A program made the translations under genes and the position numbers. Of a stretch of 64,000 bases of DNA, positions 36,995-47,700 are shown piece after piece (position 1 is the stretch's first letter; each line of letters begins with the position of its first letter). Under the pieces are notes generated by a model. That model was not told the DNA's origin. It saw nothing but the letters and a program-made list of their open reading frames with translations, and searched no databases. Source of the DNA: Steinernema hermaphroditum (taxonomy: Eukaryota > Nematoda > Chromadorea > Rhabditida > Steinernematidae); the NCBI GenBank assembly GCA_030435675.1, contig CM059621.1, forward strand, positions 8,246,001 through 8,310,000, in the 5' to 3' direction.

Positions 36995-38135
36995 CAGGGT
37001 GTCCCAGATAAATTGCAACATAAAGAAATCCATGTATCCTCCAATTACGACACTTTTAAGCGCAAAACAACGCTAAGACACTGGCGAATAAGAAAAGCAA
37101 ACAAGGTTTGTCGGGAAGTTTTGATTTCGCTATGATGCATGCTTAAACATACACCCGACTCGAACCCCCGATCGCCGCGGGTCTGGATTCTGTTTTCTGC
37201 GAAATAAATTTTTTTCAGATCCGGTAAAAGTGCTTACCGAAAAGATTTACCCTCAACCTTAGGCAAATTAGACCGCATCCAGACAAACGTTGCTTTGGAG
37301 CTCTTTGCAAATGTGCTATCAAGCTGAAAGGTTAAACCAATGTTCGAGGATGATGCTTGCTGCGCCACGGTTTTATAGCGCCCTTTATCATCTTATGTTA
37401 ATACATACCGGGTGGGGCATAAATACTGTAAGTGGAAAAACTGCTCACAACTTTTCATTTACGACAAGGAAACAAAATGAATTTATAACTGTAAGATTGG
37501 CGAGGAAATTCTGTACAACATACTCGAATTCTGTTCGAAATGCCCTCCTTGACAGTTTGATTAAGGCGTTCAGACGATTCTGGAAATTCTTCAGGATTCC
37601 TGCGGTGACTTTTGGCATGATTTCCTTCCAAGCGGTCTTCAGAGAGCGCTCCAGGGAATTCACACTATCGTGGCTTGTAGCGCATACGTTTGTCTCTAGG
37701 ACTGACCAAACAGCGAAGTCGAGAGGGTTGAGGACCAGAGAGTTCCGCAGCCAAACATCTTTCCTCTTGACCCAACATCCTTCCTTCACATGGTTGGCTG
37801 TGACGAGACAAGGGTATTCTTGGCTCCATGGCCAGGCGTCCAGTCCTGCTGAAACGTCCATGCGGTGTCGAGGGACAGATCTAGGGCCCAGGATTTCACC
37901 ACGCCGTTCAGAACCAGGTTTCGGCAGTTCTCGCCATGGCAGGTCACGTTTTTTTCATTGGCGTCGAAGAAAACGAGCTCTACGTTCCCAAGTTCCCAAC
38001 TCCCGACAAATTGTTTTCACTTTTCTTATTCGCTAGTGGTGCAGCTTCAGTTTGCACATAAAAGTGTCGTATTTTGAGGAGACCACAGTGAGATACATTC
38101 GTTTCTTTATGTTGCAATTTATTTGGGACACCCTG
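36995..38135. mobile_element. Mariner-type transposon, 1,141 bp, inactive
   Basis: Inverted repeats begin with CAGGGTGTCCCA at both ends and match over about 33 bp with one mismatch. They share a further inner block (TACGACACTTTTA). A TA dinucleotide flanks each side (36993-36994 and 38136-38137), the expected Tc1/mariner target duplication. The interior carries a broken transposase on the minus strand. Only the 3' half of the transposase is recognisable, so the element has also lost sequence. Confidence 0.93.
37445..37965 (-). pseudogene. Broken mariner transposase (C-terminal half)
   Basis: Reading from about 37965 downward, one frame gives FDANEKNVTCHGENCRNLV and FQQDWTPGH (second catalytic region). 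Stop codons follow, and similarity continues in another frame with NSLVLNPLDFAVWSVLE. The frame shift and stops mean no active enzyme. In the last motif the usual third catalytic aspartate (…PDLNP…) is a valine. The N-terminal DNA-binding half is not recognisable. Confidence 0.88.
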
Positions 38136-38953
38136 TAAAATGGGAGTATCGCTTAGGGATATTCTCGAAACAGCTCAGCATCTCAGAAGCTGATCAGCAA
38201 AGCTGTCGGTTCAAATTGCACATGCACAAATCCCTAGAGTACTTACACCGCCCGGTAATTAAAAACCAGGTAAACAGAAGATTGCAGAGAAAAGGAGCTC
38301 CAGGCAGCAGTTCCTCTCAGATTCACTGTTGGCTACTCGTAGGTTTCTGCTTTAGTGACATTCACAATTTGAGAAAGTACGGTTCACCAAGAAGCCACGG
38401 GCATTGGGGATAATTCGTTGATACGTGCTATAGAATGAAACCGATCAGAGCGATCGATTTCCTGGATTGTCCACCAATCTGTGCAAGGTCACACTCCCTG
38501 ACCGTCTAAAATCTAATCACTCTCACCATTTCTCTCGGACGGTCAGATCTCATCATCACCAACAAAAGCGTGTGTGATGGCTACAAGTTGGGGCGGTCCG
38601 GAGGTCAGTGGCTATCTCAGATAAACTGTCGCTACCTCAACCTCAGGACACACCGCCCGGTGAACAAAACACCCAGAAAATAGCCCTAAAATCGCACTTT
38701 AGCCTTAGCCGCTGGCTGACTACTTGACCGTCCCCTTTTATGATTCTGATCTTGCACAGAGCGATCCTACGATACCCGATGATTCGACCTTCGCTTTATG
38801 TCGCAAACAGTCTCCATGCCGGCGACTACCGTAACCGATATGAAGCGATGCTCGCCACGATGTGAAAACATTGCATTCATCGACTATTGGAGCCTTTTAA
38901 ATCGCCGATTCCTCCGCAACTCCACATCTCCACATTCCCTTCCAGCTTCCAGC
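38136..38953. other. Spacer upstream of the AP-2 gene
   Basis: About 800 bp with no supported gene. It ends in two ttccag acceptors, the nearer 1 nt before the AP-2 ATG. Presumed AP-2 promoter. Confidence 0.45.
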
Positions 38954-40134
38954 ATGGACCTCTCTCAGATTTCTCACCAGGAGTTCTTCCAGCTGGCGCG
39001 TTCCTTCCAGAACGTGTACGAAAACACGGTCCAGCCACCGTACCAGACGGTCCCTCCACCGCCTTCCGCGGTGGTGGAGATCATCAACGAAGAGCCCGAC
39101 GACTCGACGACACAGAGCCTTCTGGCGGCGATCGGATCTCACGCCAGCGAGAAGCCCTCGGAGGTGGAGGCGCAAGAAGACCCCGAGTTGCCAATGCCGG
39201 TCCTCGAGGCGCAGACGACGGACTTTATGGCGTCAGAGGCGACAGAAGACATCCCGAGGACTCCGAAGCGCCGGGCGGAGGGGATCGAGGAGCTCGTCGC
39301 GATGAAGAAACGCCGCCTCGGAGAAGAGACGTTGACGAGTCCCCATTCGGAGCACACCGACACGAGCGGCAGCTCCGAGGAAAGCGCTACGACGTCGCCG
39401 ACTTCTCAGGGACCCTCGGCGGAGGACTCGTTCCTCTCCTTGCTCAGGAGCATGTCGGCTCCGGAACTGATGCAGCAGCTGGCCATAGTAGGCCAGGCGG
39501 AGTTCACTGAAGTGCCTTCGAGGCTCTCTCTTCTCACGAGCACCACTAAACACAAGGTGAGTACCTCGTCCAGGCTACCCTCATCGATTCTCTTTAGATG
39601 AGCGTCGATGAAGTGCGCCGGAGGATCGATGGCGCCGAGTCTTTCAACCTGAGTCTTCTGGGCGCCCTCTTCCGTCGCGCCAAGACGCCCAACATGAGCG
39701 AGAACATCACCGAGCAGCTGAAGAAGTACGGTCTCTCGATTCCGAAGGGCCGCAGAAGAAAGACGGAGCTGACCCTCTTCTCGGCGTTTACCGAAGGCGA
39801 GGCGACCAAACTCGCCGGCGACTTCAACTCGCTCACCACGGAGCTGTTTCCAACGAAGCAGCTGGCCGCCTACGCGAAGGACCACGGCAGCCCCGCCATG
39901 GAGCATCTGAAAATGTTCCGCGAACAGATCGAGGCCTTCAAAGCGCTTCTGGAGAAGGACAGCAGCCCCGTCAACTTCTCGAAGCCCTCGCCGCAGCTCG
40001 ACGCTTCGCTCCAGGAGCCGCTCAGCCACTTCTCCCTCCTCACCCACGGCTTCGGCACTCCGGCGATCCTCGTTGGCATCCACATGATGCAGGCCTTCGT
40101 CGAGGCGCAGATGAGTCTCCAGCAGAGTCAGTAG
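38954..40134 (+). CDS. aptf (TFAP2): AP-2 family transcription factor
   Basis: Exons 38954-39556 and 39598-40134 encode 379 residues. AP-2 proteins bind GC-rich sites as dimers through a C-terminal basic plus helix-span-helix domain. Here that domain covers about residues 185-375: VPSRLSLLTSTTKHK, EVRRR, LNASLLG-like FNLSLLGALFRRAKTP, GLSIPKGRRRK, the EGEATKLAGDF core and HFSLLTHGFGTPA. The N-terminus has a proline-rich patch with PPY at about residue 33 (an AP-2 PY-motif location) and an acidic Ser/Thr/Glu region. The intron falls just before the basic region. Length and order fit nematode and animal AP-2 proteins. Confidence 0.95.
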
Positions 40135-40169
40135 ATCGTCGCTCGCTTTTCCTGAAATTTCATCTTCTC

Positions 40170-40175
40170 AATAAA
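40170..40175 (+). promoter_or_regulatory. Poly(A) signal AATAAA of the AP-2 gene
   Basis: AATAAA is 35 nt after the AP-2 stop codon and about 150 nt before the next start codon on the same strand. Confidence 0.5.
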
Positions 40176-40327
40176 TGTGTTACCTCATAAAAGATGCCGG
40201 AGCGAGTCACGCCCTTGTTCGGAAATGGTCACTCTAGACGTCTCTGTCTACTTAGCGTCTGTAATGTCTGCAACACCTGTCCTTGCTCCTCATTTCCCCT
40301 GGGAGTCCACTGATTGGCGGTCGGTCG

Positions 40328-41265
40328 ATGAGTGCATCGTGCTCCTGGATCCTCTTCCTCGGAGTAGGATTCTGTTTCCTCTCGGAGGCGAATTCAGAAA
40401 TTCCTCCGGTGGCCTCCCCTTCTGCACTGGAATAAATCTAAAGGTCGGAACTACCATAATCCTCCCAATTTCATCGTGTTTCAGGATATGGAAGTGTGCT
40501 TCTCGCACTTTTTGGGTTATCGACGACCGGCTGTCATCACGAATCGCGACCTCACCACGCCTCTGGTTGCTAAGCTGGCGAATCTTTCCCGTGACTGTCG
40601 GTAAGAGGCCGAGGATTGCCAGCCGATTTGAAAGTCGATTTCAGAACATTCGACGAATTCGTCCGCTGTATGAAACCGAACGTCTATTGTATAACTCCAC
40701 CGGCGAACATTTCTGCGTTGAGGGAGTTTTTCTCGTTGACTGTGACGATGATCCTCGATGTGCTCGTGCAGACATACGGCAAATGCAAAGGAATAACCCT
40801 CGCGATAGCTGGTGAGTCACAAATCGCCACAGCACTTATCGCTTTCAGATCGCCGCAAGTTCATCTCGTGCTACAGGGACTGGAACGAGAACTTTGTCGT
40901 CACTTGCGGTAGAGCCGCCCTCCATAACGAAACTTGCCAGTAAGTGATATTTTGTCCTGAGCGCCCTACCATATTCCTTCAGCGACCTGAGAAACGTGCA
41001 GCAGTGCAAAGACATGGCGGTCAGAGCGTCGTGTGCGATGACTGCTGAAGCTAACCAACTCATGTGCTTGCTGACTTCTGATATGGTGTCCTCGAAATGC
41101 GATCCTCAAAGGATGTGCGACTTTAGCACGCAGCCCCAAAACGAAGGCCACGATATCTTGCAAATCCACCCCAACGAAGCGACGAAATCAGCCAGCGCCC
41201 CCGGTAACGAAATCCCAGCCCCCGCCTTGCTTACAGCACTCATGGCAACTGTAGTACTTTATTGA
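40328..41265 (+). CDS. GPI-anchored DUF19-like secreted protein
   Basis: Exons 40328-40408, 40485-40600, 40645-40811, 40849-40939 and 40983-41265 encode 245 residues. The first exon is a signal peptide (MSASCSWILFLGVGFCFLSE). Regular cysteines follow, with VRCMKPNVYC, a KFISCYRDWNENFVVTCG motif and paired cysteines to about residue 205. This resembles nematode DUF19/T20D4.11-like proteins; I base that on the Cys and YRDW pattern only. The C-terminus ends in a short hydrophobic tail (ALLTALMATVVLY), typical of a GPI signal. It is on the same strand as AP-2 with a 193-bp gap, so co-transcription is possible. Function unknown. Confidence 0.8.
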
Positions 41266-41269
41266 CTGA

Positions 41270-41275
41270 AATAAA
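41270..41275 (+). promoter_or_regulatory. Poly(A) signal AATAAA of the DUF19-like gene
   Basis: AATAAA is 4 nt after the stop codon; a second copy lies at 41282-41287. Both are within 30 bp of the convergent Pelota stop codon. Confidence 0.5.
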
Positions 41276-41290
41276 AACAACAATAAACAA

Positions 41291-42609
41291 TCAGCCATCA
41301 ACCGCTTCATCATCGCTAAGCGGGATATCATCGATCTCCGGAGCTTCACGGTAGAGGATTGCGGCGATGTTGTGGATCAAACTCAGCTGCTTCCCACCAA
41401 CATGCATCGAAGAAATTATATGCACACGACCACCCTAAAAGGTAGATTGTTGTTGGTTCGCTACGAATTCTTACACTGTGTTCAATGTCCTCGATGATTT
41501 TAACGTTCTTGAGGCGGTTTTCAGGATCCCAACTACGAATCAGGGCGTCAGAAATCAGCAAAGTCCCAATACACCCCATCTCAGCAGCGAAGAGCGTATG
41601 AGTCCATCCATATACCGCACGGTACTCATTTACTCGCATCATTTCATAAAACTCATTGATGACATCGAATTCGGACTGGAACTTGCATCCATCGAGAGCC
41701 GCCTTTACAATCTTGTTCGAGAGCACTTCGGCCAAGGCGTGGGGAAAGCCGGAACTCGCACGAGTCAGCATGATTTTCCAGTTTTGTTCAGCAACAACAT
41801 TGTTCGCGCGTCGCTCGCCAGCAGTAATCAACGCGCGATAGATCTTCTCGCGAAGGACGAATCCAGCGGCGATAATCACACGCTTAACGGTCTGGAAAGT
41901 ACGACGTCAGCAAAGCTAGAGATACAAGTCGATCACCTTCATGTCCACGTGCTTGATGAAATGTTCTGCAATCTTCAGCAGAAACTTTTCCATACGGATC
42001 TCATGGACGGCAGCGTGATCCTTGCGCTTGTGGGGGACGTAATACCGTATTGGAGTTTTCCACAAAGTCACCGAGGACGAGATGAGACACAAGTTGGCAA
42101 TACCCGCGTGAGCTACAATAACGGCCACGTCAGGAGGACGGTTGACACCAAAACATTCATTCAGACGCCTCAAGTCGAGTGTGTCCCATAGTTCCTTGTA
42201 AAGCTTAAACTTCTGGTTCTTCCCCAAGATTATGGTCTGGCACAACCCTGTGTGACAATACTTGTTGGCCTCGCAGATAGTACCTATAAAAGATCACGTA
42301 GAGCCTATACAGAGTCATTCATTTCAAACCTTTAATCGTAAGTTCACCAGTAAGCTCGTCGAAACAGGTAACCTCGGTGACGCTGATCACAAATTCGCAG
42401 TGAGCTCGGTAGTATTTCGTGATGCGACGCTGTGAAAAGGACGTAACAACGTCACCAGCACGAATGATGTTGTACATGTTGGCAAGGTCGTCCACATTTT
42501 CGCAGGTCATCTCAACGAACCTAAATTAACAAATGAATTGTAAGCACACCATCGGGACGTACCCATTACCCGGCCTGTCTCCGCTTATATCCCGACTAAT
42601 TAGCTTCAT
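41291..42609 (-). CDS. pelo: Pelota/Dom34 ribosome-rescue factor, divergent
   Basis: Exons 42609-42563, 42520-42330, 42283-41937, 41882-41475 and 41434-41291 encode 378 residues, the family's usual size. Pelota with Hbs1 splits stalled ribosomes in no-go decay. The family blocks are recognisable: MKLISRDI, NMYNIIRAGDVV, VTCFDELTGELTIKG, KLYKELWDTL, VAVIVAHAGIANLCLI, the PHKRK loop, TRASSGFPHALAEVL, EYRAVYGWTHTLFAAE, TLLISDALIRSWD, and VHIISSMHVGGKQLSLI with an acidic tail. It departs from the usual sequence at several places: AAGF stands where SPGF is usual, and RASSGF where HASSG is usual. It looks like a fast-evolving paralogue or a nematode-specific form. Confidence 0.9.
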
Positions 42610-44792
42610 GTCAGCAGCTACACCAAGCACTGATTCACCTGGCAGCAACCAGGCTAACGGAAACAGTTAGTAAGTTGGACGACCAACGAACTAACAAGCA
42701 CTTGCACATTTAATTCCGCACCAACCTGAAACACACAAAATAAGTTCAAGTTATTGAAAAATAAACGCGAAAACACGGAACGTTTTACGGAAAAACATCC
42801 AGCTTGTCATTGCCGATACGGATAGATCAAATACCGTATCTCTGTACTCGGACGTACCGAAGGGACGGCTTAGTATAAGACGCAAGACCTTATGTGATCA
42901 ATTTTATCGTCTTACAGCTAGTTACTGCGAGAGTCGTGCACTGCCTAAAGAAAAAATTACGAAAAGGACCCTTTTTAAACGTCTGTGGAACTTAAATGCA
43001 TACATACGAAATTTACTCGTCAACTCAATTTCAACTCAACTCAAAGTCAACGCAATCTACTAATTGTAGCAAAATCAGCGACGCGGAAAACAAGGCTACT
43101 GATGTCTCTCCTTCGTATTTCACCTAGCCGCTCACAATAGTTTCATCCACATTTGGACTTTTGCGCTAGGAACTCGAAAAGTTATCGTGTCGTGTGATTG
43201 AAGCGTTGTCGGGATTGCCATCTCGTGCCCTTTCCGTGTGGAAATTCGGATCAACCTCGATACGAGCGACCAGCTGAAATTCGAAACATCGGAAGCTTCA
43301 TTTTCCTTGCGTATGTAGACAACAGACAGAGTCGGTGAACGAACAAGCAGACAGCATCAGTCAGACAAAAGGAAAGGAGGAATTCAAGACAAACGCGAGA
43401 CAAAATTCATCGCGGCGGGACCGCTGTGCAGACTGCACGAATTTGAATTGCAGCCAGAGAGAGACATTTCAGATTTGTACGTCTGGGATTAGGCGTCTTT
43501 CTGTCTATCCAAAGTGGAGTTTCTGTAAAGTCATTTATGATTTCGACTTTGCTGGAGTGCGGTTCGTCGTAAGCATCGACGCGACAGTACGGTGGAACTC
43601 TATGTCCGCGTTTACGATGAAAATGTTGGCGAGCACTTACTTCTGTCTTTTGCATATAATTAAGGTGTTGTGGCGGACGGTGAGTTGCTGGATCGCGTCC
43701 ACTCTGTTGGGCCTGCGCTGCGGGGGAGAGCAGTGGAGAAAAGCAGGCACGTTCAGCTGTACGTGAGTGCTGTGGCGGAAGAACACAAGAAGACGCACTC
43801 CTTTTCTGTGATCTGAGGATCAAAATGACCATCTCTTTATTTTTAGCATCTTCTTAGTCTTAATATTCAGCTAAATGATCGCATTTGATTCTTTTCCCCC
43901 TCGACGGCGTTCCGTCTGCCCTTTCTAACGATCAAAGGGGATCTCCAAATTCCACACGTCTGATTGTTTCTACCGCCTGGCACGGCCCTCACAGTGAATG
44001 TCCGTGCAGTCTCCCCTCCGCTCCCTTCTGACTCAACGTTCTGACCCAAGCGTTTGTGCGATCCGACGCACGGAAATTACTCGCTCTACACTTTCATAGC
44101 TAAACACCGATGAAACCCTTTCGTATTTTATGTGCGCCATTTCTGTAAACATCTCTTTTTTGTCTTGCGCCCGCTGCGACAGGTCGCGCCATCTGCCTCA
44201 GTGTCCATATCACCTTTTTCGTATGCTTCGTCGATCCAATTTCTCCTCCGTTTACGATCCTAAGCGTAAATTCGATGTTTCACGTGTTATTCATGCGGTG
44301 TTCTCTCAAATAGCCCTTTGGACCGCCGCCCCTTTCCAAAAGGGTCTCCTCCAAGCGCTGTGTTCCCTCACGCGATCGCCGCGATCATGTCTGCGCGGCC
44401 CGACAGTGACACCGCCGTTGCACACGATGATCTTCGCGCGAGGCGCTTTTATTGTTTCATTTGAATGCTGAACAGGCAATCGATTAGCATGGAGGGAGTC
44501 CTTTCGAAATCGGCATTCCAACTTCGGACGCGATCACTCCTTTCACCTGTTGATCAGGTAAGTTCTTTTTGTGGGTCTTTTGAAAATAGTGACTCCTCCC
44601 AAAGATTACCATTTTTATCCCACGCATAGAACCCATAAGCGCCTAGTTTCTTTGATGATTTTCACTTTTATTCTCCTCTTATGAGGTATAGTTATGAGAT
44701 TATTAAGGGCATATAAATAGACTCGTTTGCGCACACCTGAGATACATTTACGACTTCTGAATAGGAGATCACTGGGAGTTTTGGTTGTGAGA
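42610..44792. other. Spacer of 2.2 kb without a supported gene
   Basis: AT-rich DNA between two minus-strand genes. It has short open frames only. An AGAC/GTCT-rich block lies at 43314-43442. No tRNA-like pattern was found by eye. Pelota 5' regulatory sequence probably lies at its left end. Confidence 0.45.
43314..43442. repeat. AGAC/GTCT-rich block 5
   Basis: About eight AGAC tetramers in 130 bp on the plus strand, mostly as CAGACA or GAGAC. Confidence 0.45.
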
Positions 44793-47700
44793 TCAGAGGA
44801 ATTCGGGCGACGGACTCGGCGTCACCTCATCATCTTCGATTGCGAGTGGCGGCGGCGCCCTTCTTCGGCTCTTCCGCTGCACCGTCCGCTCGCCCTCGCT
44901 TTCCGAGGAGAGCGGCTTCCGCGCGTTTCGCCGCTTGGTCCCTGCTCGGGGAGGTCTTCGTTTTGCAGTTGTCTGCAAAACATTGCCCTAGAGATATCGT
45001 AGTCACATATGACCCACCTTCTTCGCTGTAGAAGTTGATTTTCGCTGTCGCTTCGACGGTCCTGGGAACGCCGTTGATTCTTCTTTCTGTGTCCCTGCCG
45101 ACGCTCCTTCGCTTTCCTCCTTGATTTCTTTCTCTTTAGCATTCTTGGTTCTTCCCTTCTTAGCCTTCTTCTGCGCTACGGGAACCTCTTCCTCGCTAGA
45201 GGACGAGGCTTCTTCGAGCGGCGCTCTTTGGGGTCTCCGCACGTAGACCACGTCGACCTCCTTCTGCGGTGCCTTCGCCCATGCCTCCTTGTCCAACAGT
45301 CCGTCTATCGATCTCGTGCTTCTGAGGAACGGAAGGTCGATGCCTGTAAGAGAGCGTTCTTTGCATGTCCCCGACGCGCGCTATGAGTCCTACCTGAGTC
45401 CCAGCTGCCTTTGATGATACCGAAATCCTCGAGATCCACCACTTGTCCCACTTCTCCCCATCTCTGTACGTCGCCTGCGTCGCCAGCTGCGATCCACGAG
45501 GGAAGTCCTCTAATCGGACTCCTGGACGCCCTCTTGGACGACCCGCTTCTGCCATCGCTTGATACGCTTCCATTTGAGGTGCGCTCGGCTGAAAGTGAGG
45601 CTAAGAGAGCGGTCCTGACGAGAACAGACTCACTTTCGGGTGGAGCGCTGACGCCCGAAGGGCCGGCGACGGGACTTTCCCTTCTTTTTGCCATCTCCAT
45701 TCTTTTCACGGTCTAAAGAAAGTCATGAACACGTCCACGCAACAGAAAATAAAAAAAAACACTTCGCAGCTTTTCGATATTTAAAAAGAAAACGGAGAGA
45801 AAACTTACCTGCGCCTCCTCTTCGGGAGCGCTCTTGATGCCTGCCTTCTTCGCCTCCTCCTTCAGCATCTTCACGTGGTTCGCGAGCTCCTCTAGGGCCG
45901 CGGTCTCTCTGTTCTTCGCCTCGTCCCACTTCCTCTTCAGAATCAGCGCGATCTCCTCCTTCTTGAACTTACTGCTGACCGTCTTGTAGACCTTCTCGGC
46001 GTCGCCCCGCCTGTAGAGCTCCTTGAGGAAGTCCAAGAGGGCGAGGCGCACGAGCTCGGGCATCTTAGCCTCCCTGAGGATGTCGTAGTTGAACATCATC
46101 TTCACGTGTCCCAGGAAGATAGCGATGGCGTACTTCAACAGGAACTCGTAGGCGGACTCGTTGGCGCCCGGCCGCAGCGACATCCTGATGTTTTTGGTGT
46201 AGTTGGAGTACACGCTGTCCCACGTCTTCAGGATGAGCGTGTTGGCCCGGAACTCGAACGTCTTCTGGTGTTCCGTGCGCATCACCACCTCCGCCCGGTT
46301 CTCGAGCATCACCCTCTGAAGGCGCATCTTGGAGACCTCCGCCTCCTTCGAGAGTTCCTTCGTCTCTGCCAGGGACGCGTCTTCGAGCACGTTCGCCACG
46401 TCGTCCATGCTCGGCTCCACCGCCACGTTGGGTACGGCGACGACCTTTTGCATCGCCTCGAGGCAGAATTGGGGCAGCATCTCCTTTTCGAGGGTGGCCA
46501 CCAGATGCTCTGTATGGGCGTCGAGCGTCAGCTTCCGCTGTCTTCGGTACTTGTCCACCTCCTCGTCGGCGAGTTTCAGCAGCTGTCGATCGTACATGAT
46601 GTAGTGGATGAGGGACTGCTCGAAAGTCTCCTCGACGACGTCTTCGAGCACCGAGTCCTCCACCTCCGCGTAGAAGATCATCGCGGTCGTGCTGAGCTCT
46701 GCGACACTGTCCAGTATCTTGTCGCCCTCGATCGCCTCGAAGATCATACAGGCGTTCTCGGCGACCACCTCCCGGACCATGTGGTCGAAGACCTGGTCGA
46801 CCGCCTTCTCGATGATGGCCGTCCGCGCGTGGGATCGTAGAGCACGGCGGAAGTAGACCCCTGTCATGTACTCGGTGAGGCGCTCTCCGTTGATGATGGA
46901 GCGCGCAATCTGGTAGGCGATGGCGCAGTAGTTGTAGCGGTTGCAGCGGTCCTGGGACCGGTACTCGGGAGGTAGGTACTGGCGCCTTTCCAGGATGTCC
47001 TTCTGACGGTAGACTTCGGGGGAGAGGCGCGGCACGATGATACTCATCAGCACGTCGAGGCAGATGTCGTCGATGACGTCGCGGGTGGCGCAGCGGTAGA
47101 AGACGTCGATCCAGTACTCGGAGCGGAAGGACCGCGTGAAGATCTTGAAGAGAACGTCGTACTGCGAGGCGTCGGAGGTGGTGTGCTGCGCCGAGGCGTC
47201 TGTCTGCTGCCGGACGGCCACTTGCTCCAGCTCTCCGGTGAAGAGGTCCTCGTAAAAGCCGTCGACGTCCTCGTCGCGGGCGACCTCGACGGCCCTCCTC
47301 AGTTGCCTCCGGAAGTAGGTCCGCATGCAGCCGTTGACGACGACGGCGGCGCGCTCCGAACTGACGACCTGCAGGCAGTGCCAGGCGATGATCCGGTCCC
47401 AGAACTTGACGGCCGCGTCTTCGACAACGCGCACATGGCGGCAGCGGCTGATGATGGCGCCTTCGATGAAGTCGTCGAACCAACTCTCCGCGTAGAACAG
47501 CGACTTGCACCGGAAGACGATCTCCTCGTGTAGAAGGTCCTCGAACGAAGCTTCGGAGAAGACGATGGCCTCCCACTGCGCGGAGACCTCTTCCACGACG
47601 ACCTGTTGGGCGCAGCGCTCCGCGCAGAGGACCACCTGGCTCGAGGCGACGACCGCTTCTTGTAGAAGTTGCTCGCTGCTGCGTTCCACAAAGAGCTCCA

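Noticed and set aside
37150..37215. A GGTTCGAGTC-like tRNA T-arm on the minus strand
   Set aside because: The five bases on each side of the loop do not pair, no acceptor or anticodon arm fits, and the site lies inside the mariner element.
38798..38953. An upstream extension of the AP-2 reading frame
   Set aside because: The extension has no AP-2 similarity and lies before two splice acceptors; the ATG at 38954 is a better start.
42700..44790. Search for tRNA, rRNA or a CRISPR array in the large spacer
   Set aside because: No cloverleaf pattern, no evenly spaced direct repeats and no rRNA-like conserved block could be seen.
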